From Curvularia sp. ZM96 (lineage: Eukaryota; Ascomycota; Dothideomycetes; Pleosporales; Pleosporaceae), in NCBI GenBank assembly GCA_022457065.1, contig JAJGBQ010000003.1, forward strand, positions 2,914,001-2,978,000: DNA of 64,000 bases. Reading direction: 5' to 3'. Each line of letters opens with the position of its first letter. Position 1 is the first letter of the stretch. Both the position numbers and the translations under genes were made by a program. The notes beneath the pieces were generated by a model that made no database searches, had not been told where the DNA came from, and was given only the letters and a program-made list of their open reading frames with translations. This document shows, one piece after another, positions 10,901-20,321 of this stretch.

Positions 10901-13900
10901 GTCCGGAGTACGAGAATGACACCGTTTTGGAGCAAAGACGTGTGGACCTTGTTCACGCAGCTGCGCATGTACTTGAGAAGTGCAGTCTTATCAAGTACGA
11001 CAGGAAGACTGGAGCTCTCAACCCTACCGAGCTTGGAAGAATCGCCTCCCATTACTACGTCACCCACAACTCCATGGCGACGTACAACATGCACGTTCAG
11101 CCGGGCATTAGCGCGATCGAGCTCTTCCGAGTATTCGCGCTCAGTGAGGAGTTCAAGTACATTCCTGTACGTCAAGACGAGAAGTTGGAGCTTGCAAAAC
11201 TGCTTGGAAAAGTTCCCATCCCTGTGAAGGAGGGTGTTGAAGAAGCTCAGGCCAAGATCAATGTGCTTCTTCAGGCTTACATTTCCCGCCTCAAGCTTGA
11301 GGGTTTAGCGCTCATGGCAGATTTGGTGTACGTTACACAGTCAGCTGGACGTATTCTTCGGGCTATCTTTGAAATCTGTCTCAAGAAGGGCTGGTCGCAA
11401 GTTGCCAAGCTGGCCCTCGACATGTGCAAGATGGCAGAGAAGCGTATGTGGCCCACCATGACCCCGCTGCGACAGTTCCCCTCTTGTCCCCGGGATATTG
11501 TGCAGAAGGCAGAACGCATTGACGTCAGCTGGTCGAGCTACTTTGGCCTTGATCCACCCAGCATGGGCGAACTGCTTGGTATGCCCAAGGCAGGCAGACT
11601 TGTCTGCGGTTTAGTCGAGAAGTTTCCACGACTCCAGATTGAAGCAACTCCGCGCCCAGTGACTAGATCGTTGCTCCGCCTGGAGCTCACTATCCGGCCT
11701 GATTTCGTGTGGGACACGGAACTTCACGGAACATCTGAAGCTTTCTGGATTCTCGTCGAGGATTGCGATGGTGAACAAATTCTGTACCACGACACCTTCA
11801 TTCTTCGTCGTGACTACGCCGATGGCGACGCCAACGAACATCTGCTTGAGGCCACAGTACCCATGGACGAGCCGATGCCACCCAACTACTTCGTCACAGT
11901 CCTCTCCGATCGATGGATGGCCTCCGAGACTAAGCTTGCTGTCTCTTTCCAGAAGCTTATCCTGCCGGCAAAATTCCCTGCTCACACGCCTGTTCTGGAC
12001 CTACAGCCACTACCGGTCTCCGCTTTGAAGAGAAAAGAATTCATGGGTTTGTACGAGAACATTGGGCGCTTCAACAAGGTCCAGACACAGACCTTCAATA
12101 CGCTGTACACCACAGATGACAACGCGCTTATTGGCGCATCAGCAGGCATTGGAAAGACCATCTGCGCTGAATTTGCCATTCTACGACACTGGGGCACCGG
12201 TAACCAGGGCCGCATAGTTTACCTAGCGCCGTTCCAAGAGCTTGTCGACAATCAGTACAAGAACTGGAACGAGCGGTTGTCAGATCTCTCTGGAGGTAAG
12301 GACATCGTTAAACTTACTGGCGAGACCACAGCGGACCTTCGGCTTCTTGAGAAGGGTGACCTCATTTTGGCTACTCCCTCGCAATGGGACTCCCTCTCTC
12401 GCCAATGGCAGCGTCGAAAGAACGTGCAGTCGGTATCTCTGTTAATCGCGGACGAATTGCATATGCTTGGAGGATCGAACGGCCATGTGTACGAGATTGT
12501 TGTCTCGCGTATGCAAGCTATGGCGACTCAGCTCGAGTCGAAGCTGCGCATTGTTGGACTGAGTGTCTCTCTGTCAAACGCACGAGATATTGGTGAGTGG
12601 ATAGGCGCAAACAAGCACACCATCTACAACTTTAGCCCCGCCATTCGAGCTGTACCGCTCGAGCTCAAGATTCAATCCTTCACAATCCCCCATTTCCCAT
12701 CACTCATGATGGCCATGGCCAGACCGACATATTCCGCCATCACGCAGATGTCCCCCGATAAGCCAGCGATGGTCTTTGTTCCGAACAGAAAGCAGGCCCG
12801 CAGCTCTGCGGCTGACCTTTTCAACGCGTGCATTGCGGATGACGACGAAGACCGCTTCCTCAACGTTGAGCTAACGGAAATTCAACCTATCCTTGAGAAG
12901 ATCAACGAACAAGCACTTGCTACTTCATTGTCACATGGCATTGGTTACTTCCACGAAGCCTTGAACTCCTTCGACAAGCGAGCTGTCCAGCACCTTTTCA
13001 AGGTTGGCGCTATCCAGGTCATGATTGTTTCGCGAGACTCTTGTTGGGAAATCGATAGCAATGCTCACCTTGTTGTTGTCCAAGGCACTCAATTCTACGA
13101 GGGACGTGAACACCGATACGTTGATTATCCTATCAGTGATATTCTGCAGATGTTTGGCAAGGCCGGCAGGGTGGGACTGGACAAGTCAGCCAAGGGTGTG
13201 CTCATGCTGCCTGCGGTAAAGCGTGAATACTACAAGAAGTTCTTGAATGAGGCGCTGCCGATCGAGAGCTATTTGCCCGACTACCTTCACGATGCATTCG
13301 TCGCGGAGATTAGTTCAAAGACGATTGAGTCTACACAGGAAGCTGTTGACTGGTCGACGTACACATACTTCTACCGCCGTCTGCTCGCCAATCCCAGCTA
13401 CTACAACCTGCATGACACTTCTCATGAAGGACTCAGCGCCCATTTGTCCGACATGGTCGAGCAGACCCTAAAGGAGCTGACTGATGCCAACCTCATCGAG
13501 CACGACGAGGACGAGGACGCCATCACGCCACTTAACCCATGCATGATTGCGGCATACTACAACATCTCCTTTATCACTATGCAGACCCTCATGATGTCGC
13601 TCAATGGTAGGACCAGCTTGAAGGGTGTGCTGGAGATCATCACTGCAGCCACAGAGTTCGAAGATATCCAGATTCGACGACACGAAAACCACATCCTCCA
13701 GCGTATCTACGATCGCGTTCCGTTCAAGATGCAAGAGCCCAACTTTGAGACGCCACATTTCAAGGCTTTTGTCCTTCTCCAGGCTCACTTCTCGCGCATG
13801 CAGCTACCTATCGATCTCGCAAAGGATCAAGAGACTGTTTTGCGAAAGGTTCTTACCATTCTCAGCGCCAGTGTCGACGTCCTCTCTTCGGAAGCGCATC

Positions 13901-14553
13901 TCAATGCCATGTCTGCTATGGAGCTCTCTCAAATGGTTGTCCAAGCAATGTGGCAGAAGGATTCTCCACTGAAGCAGATTCCTCACTTCGATGCCGACAC
14001 CATCAAGGCTGCTCAGAAGTTCGGCATCAACGATGTCGACGACTTCATCAACGCCATGGACGAGGACGAAAATCCAGACTACAAGAAGCTCATCTCCGCC
14101 CTCAATGTCGACCAACGCCAACTTGCTGACATTGCAAACTTCACAAACAACTTCTACCCCAATGTCGAACTTGAGCACGAGCTTGTTGATCCCGAGAATA
14201 TCGCTTCCAACTCGCCCGCTCAACTCAAGGTGCGCGTTACTCGCAACCTTGAAGAGGATGAAGAACCAAAGACAGAAGTACATGCACCATTTTATCCTGC
14301 GGATAAGACGGAGAGCTGGTGGTTGGTTCTTGGTGACCAAAAGGAGCGCACACTACTTGCTATCAAGAAGGTGCCTATTCTCAGGAAGTTGGAGACTGTG
14401 CTCGAGTTTACACTCGAAAAGCCTGGCAGTCATGAATTGACGCTTTACTTGGTCAGCGATAGTTACCTTGGTGTGGATCAGGCGCCTCAATTTCAGCTTG
14501 AGGCTGCGGAGGGTATGGAGGAGGATAGTGAGGAAGAGGAAGATGACGAGTAG
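7915..14553 (+). CDS. brr2: Pre-mRNA-splicing helicase Brr2 (U5 snRNP 200-kDa subunit)
   Basis: A nuclear Ski2-like RNA helicase that unwinds U4/U6 during spliceosome activation. It is a single uninterrupted frame of 2212 residues, the normal length for Brr2. The N-terminal region (1 to about 480) is acidic and regulatory. The first helicase cassette has Walker A APTGSGKT at about 557-564, DEIH at about 670-673 and 'QMLGRAGRPQYDTYGEG' (motif VI), followed by a Sec63 unit. The second cassette has GASAGIGKT at about 1407-1415 and DELH at about 1513, then a second Sec63 unit and an acidic end. The second P-loop departs from the SGKT form, as expected for the non-unwinding C-terminal cassette. 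The gene has no intron, although most neighbours have one to three. Confidence 0.97.
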   Translation: MSKDQNNLAQFKYAAMSNLVLQADRRFTSRRPDEHTGDPESLAGRINIRDMGARTARDSASAQSKKLKGPGVERGNLGEGGDVLEREQRKRKRDDGTSAFGAIATADLNIEGLTYKPRTPATRQTFELITTIVSRALGDVDPATTRSAADQVLEYLKDDSMKDFDKKKEVDDLLGTSMGAKEFNELVNLGKKITDYDAQDDEEGGDEEMADGEGAETADNQGVAVVFDDEEEDEDGPQTFEVRDADSSDEEDEAEAPIEQIGGDGDAKASGFADTEETIIQGDAVTSDRKNGADQLIPTHEIDAYWLQRQIGQIYEDAHIQQEKTQEALKFLAGVSEDGEEKELREIENDLMDLFDYEHHELVAKLVLNRDRVVWVTRWRRAAEDNDERTAVEREMKAAGQQQILQELRARETGIKAEDGAGTGKMKFNLQNISLPEVSNDVEMADAKPEGIVGGLQPSSRLVNLDNIVFDQGNHLMTNASVKLPQGSTRRQFKGYEEIHVPAPKAKRDPNEPPLMPTSELPDWARPGFGNSKSLNRIQTKCFPSAFNDDGNMLICAPTGSGKTNVAMLTMLREIGKHRNPQTGEIALDDFKIIYIAPLKALVAEQVGNFGKRLEPYGIKVSELTGDRQLTKQQIAETQIIVTTPEKYDVITRKATDTSYINLVRLICIDEIHLLHDDRGPVIESIVSRTLRRSEQTGDHVRIVGLSATLPNYRDVASFLRVDPDKGLFHFDGTFRPCPLKQEFIGVTDKKAIKQLKTMNDVCYTKVLEQVGEHRNQMLIFVHSRKETAKTAKYIRDKALEEETIGKILRSDAASREILREESESIQNPDLKDVMPYGFGIHHAGMSRADRTAVEDLFADGSIQVLVCTATLAWGVNLPAHTVIIKGTQIYSPEKGSWVELSPQDVLQMLGRAGRPQYDTYGEGIIITTQSEIQYYLSLLNQQLPIESQLISKLADTLNAEIVLGNVRNRDEAVDWLGYTYLFVRMLRSPALYRVGPEYENDTVLEQRRVDLVHAAAHVLEKCSLIKYDRKTGALNPTELGRIASHYYVTHNSMATYNMHVQPGISAIELFRVFALSEEFKYIPVRQDEKLELAKLLGKVPIPVKEGVEEAQAKINVLLQAYISRLKLEGLALMADLVYVTQSAGRILRAIFEICLKKGWSQVAKLALDMCKMAEKRMWPTMTPLRQFPSCPRDIVQKAERIDVSWSSYFGLDPPSMGELLGMPKAGRLVCGLVEKFPRLQIEATPRPVTRSLLRLELTIRPDFVWDTELHGTSEAFWILVEDCDGEQILYHDTFILRRDYADGDANEHLLEATVPMDEPMPPNYFVTVLSDRWMASETKLAVSFQKLILPAKFPAHTPVLDLQPLPVSALKRKEFMGLYENIGRFNKVQTQTFNTLYTTDDNALIGASAGIGKTICAEFAILRHWGTGNQGRIVYLAPFQELVDNQYKNWNERLSDLSGGKDIVKLTGETTADLRLLEKGDLILATPSQWDSLSRQWQRRKNVQSVSLLIADELHMLGGSNGHVYEIVVSRMQAMATQLESKLRIVGLSVSLSNARDIGEWIGANKHTIYNFSPAIRAVPLELKIQSFTIPHFPSLMMAMARPTYSAITQMSPDKPAMVFVPNRKQARSSAADLFNACIADDDEDRFLNVELTEIQPILEKINEQALATSLSHGIGYFHEALNSFDKRAVQHLFKVGAIQVMIVSRDSCWEIDSNAHLVVVQGTQFYEGREHRYVDYPISDILQMFGKAGRVGLDKSAKGVLMLPAVKREYYKKFLNEALPIESYLPDYLHDAFVAEISSKTIESTQEAVDWSTYTYFYRRLLANPSYYNLHDTSHEGLSAHLSDMVEQTLKELTDANLIEHDEDEDAITPLNPCMIAAYYNISFITMQTLMMSLNGRTSLKGVLEIITAATEFEDIQIRRHENHILQRIYDRVPFKMQEPNFETPHFKAFVLLQAHFSRMQLPIDLAKDQETVLRKVLTILSASVDVLSSEAHLNAMSAMELSQMVVQAMWQKDSPLKQIPHFDADTIKAAQKFGINDVDDFINAMDEDENPDYKKLISALNVDQRQLADIANFTNNFYPNVELEHELVDPENIASNSPAQLKVRVTRNLEEDEEPKTEVHAPFYPADKTESWWLVLGDQKERTLLAIKKVPILRKLETVLEFTLEKPGSHELTLYLVSDSYLGVDQAPQFQLEAAEGMEEDSEEEEDDE

Positions 14554-15800
14554 CTGTGCTGATAGTAGAAGGAGTAGAAGACACTGTTCCTGTTGGCACC
14601 TCCAGGTGTGCCTTAATGATATCTTTGTAGCTCTTAGTAGCAAACAAAACCGGGCTGGCGCGGTCTCGGCGTTTGGAAGACTGAATGTATGTATAGTAAT
14701 TCATGCGTGTTTTTCTATATTCAGGAAAGAAATGTGGCAAGTGACCAGAGACTTTGGCTTGGAATTTGATATCATTGCCGCGTGTTGCGTATTGCATCCA
14801 TACGTAGATTTAATTGATGTCAACGCAAAGGACTCCCGGTTTCGCCACCCAAAAGAAAACCTTGGACATGCTCAATAGTACAGTGTGACAAAATACATAG
14901 GGGAATCGGGAGTGATTTCCCAGTTCTATGTCCACTATTGTACTACGGGGATAGATTCCGAATACTAGAATACTAGAGCAAAAAAACAGACCATGTTAAA
15001 GCAACAAGCGCCGGAAGCTCTTCGTCCGAAGTCAAAGTGAAATCGGACCGACTGACAAAGACAATGTTTGAGCGGGGTACGTACAGGACAAGTCGAAAGC
15101 GTGAGGCTCCTCTGCAACACACTCAGCCGATCGTTGTTGGCAAGCCCTCGTAGTAACAATGATATTGTGTGTTTAAGATCCTCTTATATGTGCTGTTACT
15201 CAAAATTGCCACTGCACAGAAAGAGACAGGTGGGCTGCATGGGCTAATGCGGAATCCGGCATCTAACCCTTCGTCTAGGTGATTAAATAGATCGGTCCAT
15301 TCTGACACTACATGTGGCAGCATCTAGGTAATTCTAAAACACGTCTACCTTCCAATCTCAGTCTAGTTGGGTTTCTAGTAAAAGGTAAAATGCTCATCGT
15401 ACTTATGCGTCGGTTTTGATGATTCGGTGTTATGTGCTCTACAACGAATAATATCTGATGATTACATCTTGTGAGAAATTCATTGTGTGAGCTATGTAAC
15501 AGCATAAGCCTGTTCTTCGGGGATCGGTACCCCGCCTGTCTCGCATGCATTCACCGGTGTCTTAGCATCCGCTTTAGCTACCCTAAAGGTAGGCTAGTGC
15601 AGGGTCTGTCGCTGCCTTTACCAGTATAGTACTAAGGTGAATATGCATTAGCATCACCCGAAGAAACCCCAAGTGATATTATGAACCTGGTTGTAGCCTG
15701 ACACCTCGCTGCTTCTCTTGTCAAATTGTATCGTAGGAGTGAGCTGACATCGCTGCTTTGACGATTTCTGAAAAGAAGCTTCATTTTGACTGTTTATAAC
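14554..15800. other. 1.25-kb intergenic region brr2 / GT8 gene
   Basis: No coding frame or RNA gene is recognised. It should include the brr2 3' end and the GT8 promoter. Two small inverted repeats are visible: CGGGG..CCCCG at 518-534 of the 15-kb block (15518-15534, 7-nt loop), and a near-perfect TAGCTACC / GGTAGGCTA pair at 15576-15597. Confidence 0.5.
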
Positions 15801-16902
15801 ATGGCAGCTTCAGTTAGCACGACCGCATCAGTGAGCGATACGCCCACTCACCCACCTCGAGGTAAGCCTCGCAAGTAACACGGGGTATCAACACTGCAAA
15901 TACTTACAATCCATAGTCTGGACAACACTCTTGACAAACACTGCCTATCTTCCTGGTCTTCTAACCCTTGACTACTCACTAAAACGCTCCAAATCTCGCT
16001 ATCCACTCATTGTGCTGTACACGGACGAGCTGCCAGCTGAAGCACACCAAGCACTTGATCGCCGCGGCATACGCAAGCGGCATGTTCCCTACTTGCAACC
16101 TACGACTGGGAATGATTACAGCAATGACCCTCGATTTTATGACTGTTGGACCAAGATGGTTCCTTTCGGGCTCACGGAATTCGAGCGCATCGTTCAGCTT
16201 GACAGCGATATGCTCGTCATGCGCAACATGGACGAACTAATGGACATCGAACTCGATCCACCTGAACTTGAAGGTAGAGGTAATAGAGTTTTTGCTGCGT
16301 CGCACGCATGTGTCTGTAATCCATTGAAGAAGCCGCACTATCCCCGTGACTGGTAGGTTAACATATTCCACATATACTCACATCAATCCCTATCTATCTC
16401 TTATCACTGCTCAAACCCAAGCCACTAAGCGTGCAACAGGATTCCCGAGAACTGCGCCTTCACACACCAACACAACTCACCCGACGAAGCGCAAAAGACA
16501 GGAGCTCCCTGTACCACTGGGCTCCAGTACATGAACGGCGGCCTTCAAGTTGTCAATCCTAGCAAGGCCGTGTACGACCTCATCCTGACTACCTTGGACC
16601 AGCCTCAAACAGCAGATTACGCTTTTGCTGACCAGTCGCTACTCTCTGACCTCTTCCGTGGCCGGTGGGTTGGATTGCCGTACGTATACAATGCGCTGAA
16701 GACGCTGCGCTGGAAAGGCGTTCATGACCGTATTTGGAGGGACGATGAAGTCAAGAATGTTCACTATATTCTGGCGCCTAAGCCCTGGAATAACAATGAG
16801 GTGCACAATGAATCGGATCGCGTCACGCATGGATGGTTTTGGGATATGAACGAGGCGAGAAAGAAAGAGGAGAAGGAGGCGGGGATTGAGGATGGGTATT
16901 AA
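15801..16902 (+). CDS. GT8-family (glycogenin-like) glycosyltransferase
   Basis: A nucleotide-sugar-dependent glycosyltransferase of family 8; the acceptor is unknown. Three exons are read: 15801-15861, 15917-16352 and 16440-16902, giving about 319 residues. The fold begins at 'VWTTLLTNTAYLPGLLTLDY', followed by 'YPLIVLYTDELP'. The metal-binding DxD is seen in 'IVQLDSDMLVMRNMDEL'. 'QYMNGGLQVVNPSKAVYD' and 'FADQSLLSDLFRGRWVGLPY' are the usual later GT8 blocks. No signal peptide or membrane span is evident, so it may be cytosolic. It resembles glycogenin, galactinol-synthase-like and Gnt1-like fungal enzymes, but it lacks glycogenin's long C-terminal tail, so a specific function is not assigned. 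The exon joins are clean at phases 1 and 2. Confidence 0.88.
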
Positions 16903-17537
16903 CTGCGGAACGTGTGCGAAAGAGAAGAAGTTGTTTCTGCGTGGCGTGGCTGAATTATTCACATTTATCTCTACAAGGCTTTGCATTCTGGGCCCGGTTT
17001 GCATATGAACTCTCGAACAGTAAAGAGACAGGTAACAAGCGGTTGCAGAGATGAAACATGAAGCAGCTGGCGCGACGGTAAAGGGGTTCGCCATGGATAG
17101 TATGTCCCATGCAAACAAGACTTGTATACTTTCCAGACATGTAGTTTCGAATGCAGATGTTGCTGTTCAGTGGTCATGGTGATGTCTCGGTTCTTGGAGT
17201 TGTGGATAAGAATGAACTGGCAATTAAGCCTTGGAACTATAAGTGTAGTTTGCATAGTCCGGAGGCAGTATCGACAATTATTGCACAACACTGATGAGCC
17301 GCCAATTGGCACCAATGAGAGCAGTCTGAACTGGTGTAAGGATGTATTACCTAATAGATAGCTATGAACCTGAGGGTCTAGCTATGAGCGTGTTAAACAT
17401 GATAGCAGGACTGAGCGGCTTGTCTCCGAGTAAAAAAAGTAGATAACAGCAATCACAGGGTTGTGTGTTGGGTCAACTGATGATGCTGTGGAAAAGCAAA
17501 AAAAGAATCAACGAACAACTCGTTGGTCCACTTGAAT
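16903..17537. other. Intergenic region between the GT8 gene and tRNA-Ala
   Basis: Nothing is recognised apart from the presumed GT8 3' end and the Pol III terminator listed separately. Confidence 0.5.
17498..17504 (-). terminator. Probable Pol III terminator of tRNA-Ala
   Basis: A run of seven A on the plus strand is T7 on the transcribed sense, 33 nt beyond the tRNA 3' end. This is the usual form of a Pol III stop. Confidence 0.65.
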
Positions 17538-17619
17538 TGGACGGATGGATGATCGAAATCCAGACCTCCCGCATTTTACACAATGCAAAGCGGGCGCTCT
17601 ACCACTGAGCTATACGCCC
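17538..17619 (-). tRNA. tRNA-Ala (anticodon UGC), 10-nt intron
   Basis: The minus strand folds into a complete cloverleaf of 82 nt including the intron. It has a 7-bp acceptor (GGGCGTA / TCCGTCC), a D arm GCTC..GAGC, an anticodon stem CCCGC / GCGGG, a loop TTTGCA^T with anticodon TGC (17587-17585), and a T arm TGGAT-TTCGATC-ATCCA with a perfect 5-bp stem. A 10-nt intron (17583-17574) sits one base 3' of the anticodon, the standard position. The acceptor contains G3:U70, the alanine identity pair. Position 6:67 is a U-C mismatch, slightly unusual for a functional tRNA. Confidence 0.93.
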
Positions 17620-18057
17620 GATGATGGATCTTACGTAAGATGGGATAAAAGCAATTTTGATAATATGTATACCGCAACCATAATCATCACATCACAGTCT
17701 TGTACGTGTTGTGCTGCTCACTGTTCTTGGTCCACAGTGTGTGGGTCTGAAGTCGCGGCTTTCAAACCCTCGGAAGCGTGACGTGGGCTACCAGTTTCAC
17801 AGCCACACCCTTAGCGCACCTCGGACGAACCACGTCGTCAGCTTCCCCGAACCCGGTTGCGCCCCGTCTCAGCAAACGACACATCTTCACAATCTCCACG
17901 ATAGCGACCGTTTACGATAACCTCCCGACATTTGTAATCGGGGGTGCAATCGAATCCGCGAAACGACCGCGCGTCCATCAAACATTGCAGTATCGCGCAT
18001 CTGGAAGCTGTTGGGAATTGGCAAACAAACAGTACTGCAACTGCAGCAACCGCAACC
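17620..18057 (+). promoter_or_regulatory. Spacer between tRNA-Ala and the kinase gene
   Basis: It includes the 5' flank of the minus-strand tRNA and the promoter and leader of the plus-strand kinase gene. A perfect 14-bp palindrome, ATCTTACGTAAGAT, lies at 17628-17641, 8 bp before the tRNA start. No other element is recognised. Confidence 0.5.
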
Positions 18058-19403
18058 ATGGGGTCATTAGGCACATACTTCCTCGACTTTGTCTATTCCT
18101 TCACCAACTGCATGGTGTGCTTTCCAAGTTCACCGCAACTCAAAGTCAACAACCGAAGCTTCAAGATACTGCGCTTGTTGGGCGAGGTAAGCTTCCTCGG
18201 CGCAGACGAACTTGTGCGAATTATCTAATTCCAATAGGGCGGTTTCTCGTATGTGTACCTTGTACAAGACAATTCAAATCAGCAGCTACTTGCGCTCAAG
18301 AAGATACGATGTCCGTTTGGCCAAGAAAGCGTGAGCCTCGCGCTGAAAGAGGTCGAGGCATACTCACTCTTCGCGCCGCACCCGAACATCATTCATTCGA
18401 TCGACTACTCTGTTGAGACCGACAAGTCAGATCCGTCTGCAAAGACTGTGTACATCCTCCTCCCATACTACCGCCGCGGCAACCTGCAAGATATGATCAA
18501 TGCGAATCTGGTCAACCATACCAAGTTCCCCGAGCGGAGACTGATGGTGCTGTTTTTGGGCGTCTGTAAAGCTCTCAAAGCGATGCATCAATACAAGGTC
18601 AAAGGAGGGCCGGGCGGCGGAGCAAGTGAAGCCAAAGCGAAGAAAGTCCGAAGAGACGCTAAGAGGGCAGACGCAGAAGCTGCAGAAAGTATGGAGATGC
18701 GCCCGAGCCGGCGGAATCGGGACGAGGAAGACGACGATGAACAAGAAGCCGAAGGACTGCTCGAGGAGTCGGAGGTCACGGCGGCGCACGACGGCATTGC
18801 GCCTGGCGGAGAGAGGGCATACGCGCACAGAGACATTAAGCCAGGTATGTGGCCCATGTTGTACCCGGTTGGGTTGCAAACACTAACAGGAATACAGGGA
18901 ACATCATGATAGACGACGACGGCCAAACACCTATCCTAATGGACCTTGGTTCTCTCGCTCCCTCACCAACACCTATAACATCACGCTCCATGGCTCTGCA
19001 AGTGCAAGACACTGCCGCCGAACACTCGACAATGCCGTACCGAGCCCCTGAGCTATTCGATGTCAAGACTGGCTCTGTCATTGATACCAAAGTCGACATA
19101 TGGTCACTAGGATGCACATTGTACGCGTGTCTCGTAGGCAAGAGTCCTTTTGAAGCACGATCAGACGAGACGGGTGGAAGTCTAAGCATTTGCGTGCTGG
19201 GTGGAGACTGGAGGTTTCCAGATGAAGGCATCCAAAGGGGCAAGCAGAAGGCCAATCCCGAAGACGCCATTTCTGACGGCGTGAAGGAGGTGGTAAGGAA
19301 GTGCTTGAAGCTGGAGCCGAGTGAACGGCCGGATGTTGACGAGCTGATTGCCATCGTGGAGAATGTGCTACGCGACCTGCCCGAGGATGGCTCGGAAGAC
19401 TAG
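18058..19403 (+). CDS. env7: Ser/Thr protein kinase of the NAK family (Env7 / STK16-like)
   Basis: A membrane-anchored kinase; yeast Env7 acts at the vacuole and human STK16 at the Golgi. Three exons are read: 18058-18186, 18238-18844 and 18898-19403, giving about 413 residues. The N-terminus (MGSLGT..NCMVC) offers Gly2 for myristoylation and two Cys for palmitoylation, as in the family. Visible motifs are glycine loop 'GEGGFSYVYLV', 'LALKKI' (VAIK Lys), 'HRDIKPGN', 'LMDLGSL' (DLG in place of DFG, also seen in STK16), 'YRAPELFDV' and 'DIWSLGCTLYACLVG'. A charged insert of about 70 residues (roughly 164-232), Lys/Arg-rich then Asp/Glu-rich, separates the helix before the catalytic loop from HRD. 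The family call is secure. The exact orthology to ENV7 is less so. Confidence 0.9.
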
Positions 19404-20321
19404 ATGCTGCCAGTTTGGACGGCCGCGGGGAAGATACCACGGTGCTTGTTGTGTACAAGCACGTTTCTTTTCTATCCAGTCTGTGTGTGTGCGCAGAAGA
19501 TTGAGTCGCCCATGTTTCTTTGTTGACGGACGCGTCCATGTACCAAATTATACCCTATCAGATTCTGGTTTGATTGGGCAGCATATCGCGACTACGATGA
19601 ATGGAGAAGCGACAGTGCTGTCAGCAAGGAGTATCCTATTTGCAGGCGTGGATCGTGCGCCCAATGAAGAGAGAAACCCGGCACGTCGCGTGTGTTTTTC
19701 GCATGGTGGTGTGCCCCTAATCGCAAAAGCATTGGCGGGGGAAAGTAAGATCAATGCTCAGGCGCCCGAGATTGTACGGCACGTCAAGAGAGATCTGAAA
19801 CGCGCCGTTGGTGGGCACTCCGGAGAGCAAACGTAAGCAGACGGTGATTGTTTACCATGTCGAGGACAGGGCCACAAACGGCGATGGGAGGATGACGAAA
19901 TCGATGGCAGAACGTGGGGAAGTCGAGATAGTTTGTGATGTGACGGCTAGCTCTGCATGACAGCGCTGTCCACGTGGATCTCCGCAGTCCGGCTCACGGC
20001 TCCGTTGTGGTGGCTTGGGCTCAGGCTGGTGGAGGTGGGGCGAGTCTGCAACGGCGGGAGAGCCCCTGCAGCAACAACAGACGTGAGATGAGATGCTGGG
20101 GGCTATTGCGGGCCGTACGGACCAGGCCTTTGTGCTTTCCCCTTTCACTCAGGCCTACTTAGTCGCGCGTCCTCCCGCCCTTTGCTTGTTTACCTAGACA
20201 CAACCCCCAATCTGTATCGCACGCTCCCCTCGACGCCCCGCCTGAACCCGCCACGGCGCAAGCACCCACCATCCATATACACAGCAGCAATTAGCAAACA
20301 GCGCATACTGATCCCGGCGTC
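19404..20321. other. Intergenic region, kinase / NTF2-like gene
   Basis: No gene is recognised. The last 150 bp before 20322 are C-rich and CA-rich, a typical leader for the downstream gene. Nothing else is distinctive. Confidence 0.5.
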
